From: an uncultured Lachnospiraceae bacterium
GTDB lineage: Bacteria; Bacillota; Clostridia; Lachnospirales; Lachnospiraceae
Direction of reading: 5' to 3'
DNA: 64,000 bases
Assembly: GCA_934317005.1 (NCBI GenBank)
Contig: CAKREB010000009.1
Span: forward strand, 82,213 to 146,212
Position 1 is the stretch's first letter. Each line of letters opens with the position of its first letter. The notes under the pieces were generated by a model that was given only the letters and a program-made list of their open reading frames with translations, did no database searches and was not told the origin of the DNA. Below, one piece after another: positions 60,439 through 64,000 of the stretch. Both the position numbers and the translations under genes were made by a program.

Positions 60439-61365
60439 ATGTTAGATGTGTGTTTGTTGGGAACGAGTGGGATGATGCCACTTCCGGAGCGTTGGCTGAC
60501 TTCGCTGATGACGCGTCTGGGTGGAAGCAGTCTTTTGATTGACTGTGGTGAAGGAACACAGATTGCTATCAGGGAAAAGGGATGGAGTGTCAATCCAATT
60601 GATACCATATGTTTTACACATTATCATGGAGATCATATCAGCGGACTTCCGGGACTGCTGTTATCGATGGGAAACTCAGACCGAAAGGAGCCGGTTACGC
60701 TGATTGGCCCAAAGGGACTGGAAAAGGTGGTCAACAGTCTGCGTATTATTGCACCGGGGTTGCCGTTTCCGATTCATTTTCACGAATTGATGCAGAAGGA
60801 AGAAGAAATTGAGATCAATGGATATCATCTAAAGGCATTTCGGGTAAATCATAATGTGACATGTTATGGTTATACGATCGTAGTGCCAAGAGGGGGAAAG
60901 TTTTTCGTTGAGAAGGCAAAGGCGAATGATGTTCCGATGAAGCTGTGGAGCCGTTTGCAAAAGGGTGAAGTGATAGAGCTTGAAGGGAGAACTTATACGC
61001 CTGATATGGTGATAGGAGAGCCACGCCGCGGAATTAAGCTGACCTATTGTACAGATACCCGTCCTGTGGTAAGTCTGATAGAAAATGCCAGACATTCGGA
61101 TCTGCTTATCTGTGAAGGGATGTATGGCGAGAAAGAAAAGCAGGAAAAGGCGGAAGAAAAAAAGCACATGACCTTTGTAGAAGCGGCAAAGGTGGCAAGA
61201 GAAGCGCAGGTGGAAGAGATGTGGCTGACACATTACAGTCCTTCTCTGATCAGACCGGAAGATTATATGAAGCCGGTCAAAAAGATATTTCAAAATGCGT
61301 ATCCGGGAAAGGATGGGAAGAGTCGGACGTTAGAATTTTTGGATGAAGAAAGTGATTCGGAATAG
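60439..61365 (+). CDS. rnz: Ribonuclease Z
   Basis: 308 residues. Metallo-beta-lactamase fold with 'GTSGMMPLPERWLTSLMTRLGGSSLLIDCGEGTQ' and the zinc motif 'FTHYHGDHISGLPGL' (HxHxDH near 62-67), later 'NHNVTCYGYTI' and 'THYSPSL' His ligands; the flexible arm is around 150-195. It processes the 3' end of tRNA precursors that lack an encoded CCA, which suits the CCA-less tRNA-Ser genes at the end of the window. It has its own promoter within the tsa region. Confidence 0.96.
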   Translation: MLDVCLLGTSGMMPLPERWLTSLMTRLGGSSLLIDCGEGTQIAIREKGWSVNPIDTICFTHYHGDHISGLPGLLLSMGNSDRKEPVTLIGPKGLEKVVNSLRIIAPGLPFPIHFHELMQKEEEIEINGYHLKAFRVNHNVTCYGYTIVVPRGGKFFVEKAKANDVPMKLWSRLQKGEVIELEGRTYTPDMVIGEPRRGIKLTYCTDTRPVVSLIENARHSDLLICEGMYGEKEKQEKAEEKKHMTFVEAAKVAREAQVEEMWLTHYSPSLIRPEDYMKPVKKIFQNAYPGKDGKSRTLEFLDEESDSE

Positions 61366-61469
61366 GAAACAGACCGATACAAATTAGGGATGTTATATTA
61401 TTTTGTTTGCGTTTGTGCACTGCCTGATGCAGACAGAAAAGGGAATGCAGTGTAGAAAAGAGGTAGAAT

Positions 61470-62081
61470 ATGGACAAAATGACAAAGAAGATCATAGGAA
61501 CATTTGCCGTGATCATTGTTGTTGCGGCAGCAATCGTAGGCGTGTTCTTTTTTATGAACAAGCAGGCAGAGAAAAAGGCACAGCAGGATCAGCTTCCTAC
61601 AACGGAGACAGGAAAGCTTCTGGCAAAGGATTTAGATACCAAGTATCCGGAAACTCCAACAGAAGTTGTTAAATTATATTGGAGATTCAACCGTTGCATG
61701 TATAATGAGAAGATGAGTGACAAAATGTTTGAAAAGTTATATAAACAGCTTCGGAAACTATATGATGAGGAACTTCTTGCTTCGGATGGCAATTCTTATG
61801 ATGATATGCTGCAGAACTTTAAAAAGGACAAGAAGAAAAGTGAAGAAAATGATCAGTTGATCAGTGCATGTGTCGTACAGGAAAATAAAAAGGTTACGGT
61901 AAAAGAAATGAACGGCAGGGATTGCGCTACGGTTATTTCGTATTCTCTGATCAAGGTAGATGGCAAAATGACAAGAACATATGAACAGTTTTTGTGCCGC
62001 AGGGACAGTAAAAGAAAGTGGCGTATCTTAGGCTGGCAGCAGACCACGAAAAAGGAAGCAGACAAAGTGGGCGTAAAATAG
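61470..62081 (+). CDS. Uncharacterised anchored protein
   Basis: 203 residues. A signal anchor at about 7-29 ('IIGTFAVIIVVAAAIVGVFFFM') leaves an extracellular, highly charged domain ('NRCMYNEKMSDKMFEKLYKQLRKLYDEEL', 'YSLIKVDGKMTRTYEQFLCRRDSKRKWRILGWQ'), resembling NTF2-like folds (DUF6715-type in Lachnospiraceae, by memory only). No catalytic motif. It sits 104 bases behind rnz and 29 before tsaD, whose GGAGG lies in this gap, so both are likely on one transcript. Confidence 0.7.
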   Translation: MDKMTKKIIGTFAVIIVVAAAIVGVFFFMNKQAEKKAQQDQLPTTETGKLLAKDLDTKYPETPTEVVKLYWRFNRCMYNEKMSDKMFEKLYKQLRKLYDEELLASDGNSYDDMLQNFKKDKKKSEENDQLISACVVQENKKVTVKEMNGRDCATVISYSLIKVDGKMTRTYEQFLCRRDSKRKWRILGWQQTTKKEADKVGVK

Positions 62082-62110
62082 AAAAAACAATGACATTGGA
62101 GGCATAAGCA

Positions 62111-63130
62111 ATGAAGGATACATTGGTGTTAGGGATAGAGAGTTCCTGTGATGAAACAGCGGCTGCTGTGGTTAAAAACGGACGAGAGGTGTTGTCTAAT
62201 GTGATATCTTCACAGATTGACATCCATACCTTATATGGTGGTGTGGTGCCGGAAATTGCGTCCAGAAAGCATATAGAACGAATCAATCAGGTGATCCGGG
62301 AAGCACTTACAGAGGCAAATGTATCTCTTCAGGAAATAGATGCTATCAGTGTGACTTATGGACCGGGGCTTGTAGGAGCCTTGTTGGTTGGTGTGGGAGA
62401 GGCAAAGGCTTTGGCATATGCAGCACATAAGCCTCTTGTTGGTGTGCACCACATAGAAGGGCACATTGCAGCTAATTATATTGAACATCCAGATCTTGAA
62501 CCTCCATTTCTGTGTCTGGTTGTTTCAGGAGGGCATACACATCTGGTGCAGGTAAAAGAATATGATAGTTTTGAGATAATCGGATGTACGCATGATGACG
62601 CAGCAGGAGAAGCCTTTGATAAGGTGGCACGTGCGATTGGACTGGGATATCCGGGTGGTCCTAAGGTAGATAAAGTTGCAAAAGAAGGAAATCCACATGC
62701 GATAGAATTTCCACGCGCAAAAATAGCAGGTGCAGAGTTTGATTTCAGTTTTTCCGGGGTGAAGTCTGCCGTTTTGAATTATCTGAATCAATGTGAAATG
62801 CGGGGCGAAAAGTATGTACAGGCTGATGTTGCAGCTTCTTTTCAGATGGCGGTTGTCGATGTGTTAGTGGGAAGAGCGGTCGCAGCAGCGCAGAAGCTGG
62901 GGGAGAAGCGCATTGCGGTGGCTGGCGGAGTGGCAGCAAACTCGCAGCTGCGCAGTAAGATGCAGGAAGCTTGTGAAAAAGCAGGGATTCGTCTGTATTA
63001 TCCATCTCCAATCTTTTGTACGGACAATGCAGCAATGATTGGAGTACAGGGATATTATGAATATATTGCCGGCAGAAGAAGCGGGCTTGATCTGAATGCC
63101 ATACCAAACCTGAAAATAGGGCAGCGGTAA
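62111..63130 (+). CDS. tsaD: tRNA N6-adenosine threonylcarbamoyltransferase TsaD
   Basis: 339 residues. ASKHA fold with iron/zinc-binding 'HHIEGHIAANYIE' (HxxxH near 112-116), N-terminal 'LGIESSCDETAAAVVKNGREVLSNVI', 'VTYGPGLVGALLVGVGEAKALA', 'VVSGGHTHLVQV' and the C-terminal 'CTDNAAMIG' Asp ligand. It transfers the threonylcarbamoyl group to A37 with TsaB and TsaE from the same region. The start follows TTGGAGG. Confidence 0.98.
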   Translation: MKDTLVLGIESSCDETAAAVVKNGREVLSNVISSQIDIHTLYGGVVPEIASRKHIERINQVIREALTEANVSLQEIDAISVTYGPGLVGALLVGVGEAKALAYAAHKPLVGVHHIEGHIAANYIEHPDLEPPFLCLVVSGGHTHLVQVKEYDSFEIIGCTHDDAAGEAFDKVARAIGLGYPGGPKVDKVAKEGNPHAIEFPRAKIAGAEFDFSFSGVKSAVLNYLNQCEMRGEKYVQADVAASFQMAVVDVLVGRAVAAAQKLGEKRIAVAGGVAANSQLRSKMQEACEKAGIRLYYPSPIFCTDNAAMIGVQGYYEYIAGRRSGLDLNAIPNLKIGQR

Positions 63131-63170
63131 AGATAAAAACAAGAAAATTGAAAAAAATTGAAAAAAGTAC

Positions 63171-63199
63171 TTGACGAAGTCTGAAAACGATGATATACT
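63171..63199 (+). promoter_or_regulatory. Sigma-A promoter of the tRNA-Ser pair
   Basis: TTGACG at 63171-63176, 17-base spacer, TATACT at 63194-63199, 73 bases before the first tRNA. An A-rich run precedes it. Confidence 0.85.
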
Positions 63200-63271
63200 G
63201 GCAAAGCAGTGTTTGAGAGAGCACTTCTGAAAAACACTTAATCGTGTTTGAAGGATTTGAAAATTGAATAT

Positions 63272-63357
63272 GGAGAGGTATCGAAGTGGTCATAACGAGG
63301 CGGTCTTGAAAACCGTTTGTCCGCAAGGGCGCGTGGGTTCGAATCCCACCCTCTCCG
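63272..63357 (+). tRNA. tRNA-Ser (anticodon TGA)
   Basis: 86 bases. Acceptor arm GGAGAGG pairs with CCTCTCC, discriminator G. The anticodon arm GCGGT-CTTGAAA-ACCGT has anticodon TGA (reads UCA and related). A long variable arm (TGTCCGCAAGGGCG) is typical of class II tRNA-Ser. The T arm is GTGGG-TTCGAAT-CCCAC. CCA is not encoded. Confidence 0.97.
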
Positions 63358-63396
63358 CTTCTTTTTTTTTGCAAGTTTGCCACTTGTAGGAAACAT

Positions 63397-63485
63397 GGAG
63401 AAGTACCCAAGAGGCTGAAGGGGCTCCCCTGGAAAGGGAGTAGGTCGTTAATAGCGGCGCGAGGGTTCAAATCCCTCCTTCTCCG
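63397..63485 (+). tRNA. tRNA-Ser (anticodon GGA)
   Basis: 89 bases. Acceptor GGAGAAG pairs with CTTCTCC, discriminator G. The anticodon arm CTCCC-CTGGAAA-GGGAG has anticodon GGA (reads UCC/UCU). The long variable arm (TAGGTCGTTAATAGCGGCGC) is class II. T arm GAGGG-TTCAAAT-CCCTC. CCA is not encoded. It lies 39 bases behind the first tRNA-Ser, on the same transcript. Confidence 0.97.
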
Positions 63486-63487
63486 TT

Positions 63488-63512
63488 GCACAGTATATAC
63501 TGTGCTTTTTTT
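63488..63512 (+). terminator. Terminator of the tRNA-Ser operon
   Basis: GCACAGTATATACTGTGC (63488-63505) is a perfect palindrome, followed by seven T. Confidence 0.9.
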
Positions 63513-63545
63513 ACTTTATAAGAAACTTCTCGTTTCCTATAAAGT
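63513..63545. repeat. Dispersed hairpin element, copy 2
   Basis: ACTTTATAAGAAAC (63513-63526) and GTTTCCTATAAAGT (63532-63545), a 14-base stem with one mismatch and TTCTC loop. It matches the 10419-10447 hairpin and again follows a terminator T-tract immediately. Confidence 0.7.
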
Positions 63546-63588
63546 AAACTGGCTCTGTAAGAAAGTTTTTATATCTTAAAAAAAGATA

Positions 63589-63617
63589 TTGACAATTGGT
63601 GGAAGGCGTGATAATAT
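63589..63617 (+). promoter_or_regulatory. rRNA-type promoter P1
   Basis: TTGACA (63589-63594), 17-base spacer ending GTGA, TAATAT (63612-63617). It is followed by the initiation-region word CGCTGTCGCAA and preceded by A-rich DNA. The 515 bases from 63486 to the window end hold no gene, only terminator, hairpin, four promoters and the rRNA leader. Confidence 0.88.
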
Positions 63618-63686
63618 ATATTTCGCTGTCGCAAAAAGAAGAAGCGTGTCGGCTGGAAAGTGAGAACAGCTTCAGAAAAAAAGTTG

Positions 63687-63715
63687 TTGACAGACAATAC
63701 ATAGTGTGTTAATAT
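63687..63715 (+). promoter_or_regulatory. rRNA-type promoter P2
   Basis: TTGACA (63687-63692), 17-base spacer, TAATAT (63710-63715), then ACACGCTGTCGCAAAAG. Preceded by AAAAAAAGTTG, shared with P3 and P4. Confidence 0.88.
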
Positions 63716-63772
63716 ATAACACGCTGTCGCAAAAGTAACAAAGTGCGACGGTAAAACAAAAGAAAAAAGTTG

Positions 63773-63801
63773 TTGACAAGCAGTTGGAAATGTGATAACA
63801 T
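63773..63801 (+). promoter_or_regulatory. rRNA-type promoter P3
   Basis: TTGACA (63773-63778), 17-base spacer ending TGTGA, TAACAT (63796-63801), followed by TTTGTTGTCACG, a diverged form of the shared start region. Preceded by AAAAAAGTTG. Confidence 0.85.
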
Positions 63802-63851
63802 AATGTTTGTTGTCACGAAGAAAACAAACGACAACAAAAAGAAAAAAGTTG

Positions 63852-63880
63852 TTGACAAAGACTTGTCGGTGTGATAAAAT
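63852..63880 (+). promoter_or_regulatory. rRNA-type promoter P4
   Basis: TTGACA (63852-63857), 17-base spacer ending GTGTGA, TAAAAT (63875-63880), followed by ATAATGCGCTGACGCAA. Preceded by AAAAAAGTTG. It is nearest to the expected 16S gene. Confidence 0.88.
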
Positions 63881-63889
63881 ATAATGCGC

Positions 63890-64000
63890 TGACGCAATAA
63901 AGAGTCAGAGGAAACAACAGCAAACCTTGATAATTAAATAGTAAAACAACCCTGAAAATTCTAAATAAAGGATATGAAATATCCAAAAAGATTTTCAAGA
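63890..64000 (+). other. Probable rRNA operon leader, cut by window end
   Basis: Downstream of four strong tandem promoters lies a non-coding AT-rich leader with 'CCTTGATAATTAAATAG', common ahead of 16S genes in Clostridia, and a small hairpin GGATAT-gaa-ATATCC (63970-63984). The window ends before any 16S sequence, so the identity of the transcript is inferred. Confidence 0.6.

Noticed and set aside
62745..63491. Long minus-strand frame of 248 codons across the end of tsaD and both tRNA-Ser genes
   Set aside because: It runs through two well-formed tRNAs, has no ribosome site, and its composition is that of an antisense reading.

Overview
The window reads as a chromosomal segment of a low-to-moderate GC Clostridia bacterium, most likely a Lachnospiraceae member of the Roseburia / Agathobacter / Lachnospira type. 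The grounds are protein style (a conserved small protein often database-labelled 'endosialidase', cohesin-like and cadherin-like surface domains, a LacI-like-sensor GGDEF protein), consistently strong GGAGG ribosome sites, TTG/GTG starts and sigma-A promoters with 17-base spacers. This placement is an inference; no 16S sequence lies inside the window. I see no insertion sequence, prophage, integrase or CRISPR array. About 53 protein genes and two tRNA genes are supported, and coding density is high.

Layout. 1-5.5 kb (minus): a truncated aminopeptidase-like gene, a CgeB-like glycosyltransferase with rmlD and rmlC (dTDP-rhamnose / cell-surface glycan), a MerR-type regulator and an unknown membrane protein. 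5.7-14.4 kb (plus): rhomboid protease, flavodoxin-SCP2 fusion, HIT protein, a two-gene ABC importer of the COG4120/COG1101 type lacking a binding protein, a secreted beta-helix protein and a chemoreceptor. 14.5-18.1 kb (minus): yfbR and uvrA, the latter with a LexA box touching its promoter. 18.2-30.0 kb (plus): a compact run of LacI-sensor-GGDEF, methyltransferase, hslO, SH3-glucosaminidase, cohesin-like anchored protein and clpC, then a small conserved protein, radA and a coiled-coil protein. 30.1-35.8 kb (minus): a 23S rRNA-type methyltransferase, a HAD phosphatase and a heterodimeric ABC exporter. 36.0-42.3 kb: two unknown secreted or membrane proteins, then an exporter coupled to a GH2 glycosidase.

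42.4-51.4 kb (plus) holds a cell-wall amidase, rdgB and a YfcE-like phosphoesterase running directly into a chemotaxis cluster (cheR, cheB, cheY, cheA, cheW, receptor) closed by a terminator. 51.6-55.6 kb: cysE (minus) with a structured leader, a marR-gltA pair behind a perfect sigma-A promoter, and proB. 55.7-57.6 kb (minus): a 643-residue protein with a RelA/SpoT-like nucleotidyltransferase domain joined to a large C-terminal region I cannot assign, the best candidate here for something undescribed. 57.8-63.1 kb (plus): YcxB-like protein, the t6A genes tsaE, tsaB and tsaD, with rimI, a zinc-ribbon protein, rnz and an unknown anchored protein among them. 63.2-64.0 kb: two tRNA-Ser genes, a terminator, and four tandem near-identical promoters that very probably drive an rRNA operon starting just past the window edge.

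Working picture: mostly housekeeping (repair, tRNA modification, proteostasis, chemotaxis, envelope) with several regulatory DNA elements: a LexA box, a MarR-type operator candidate, leader hairpins, two related post-stop intergenic elements, and a dispersed hairpin that twice sits directly behind a terminator.
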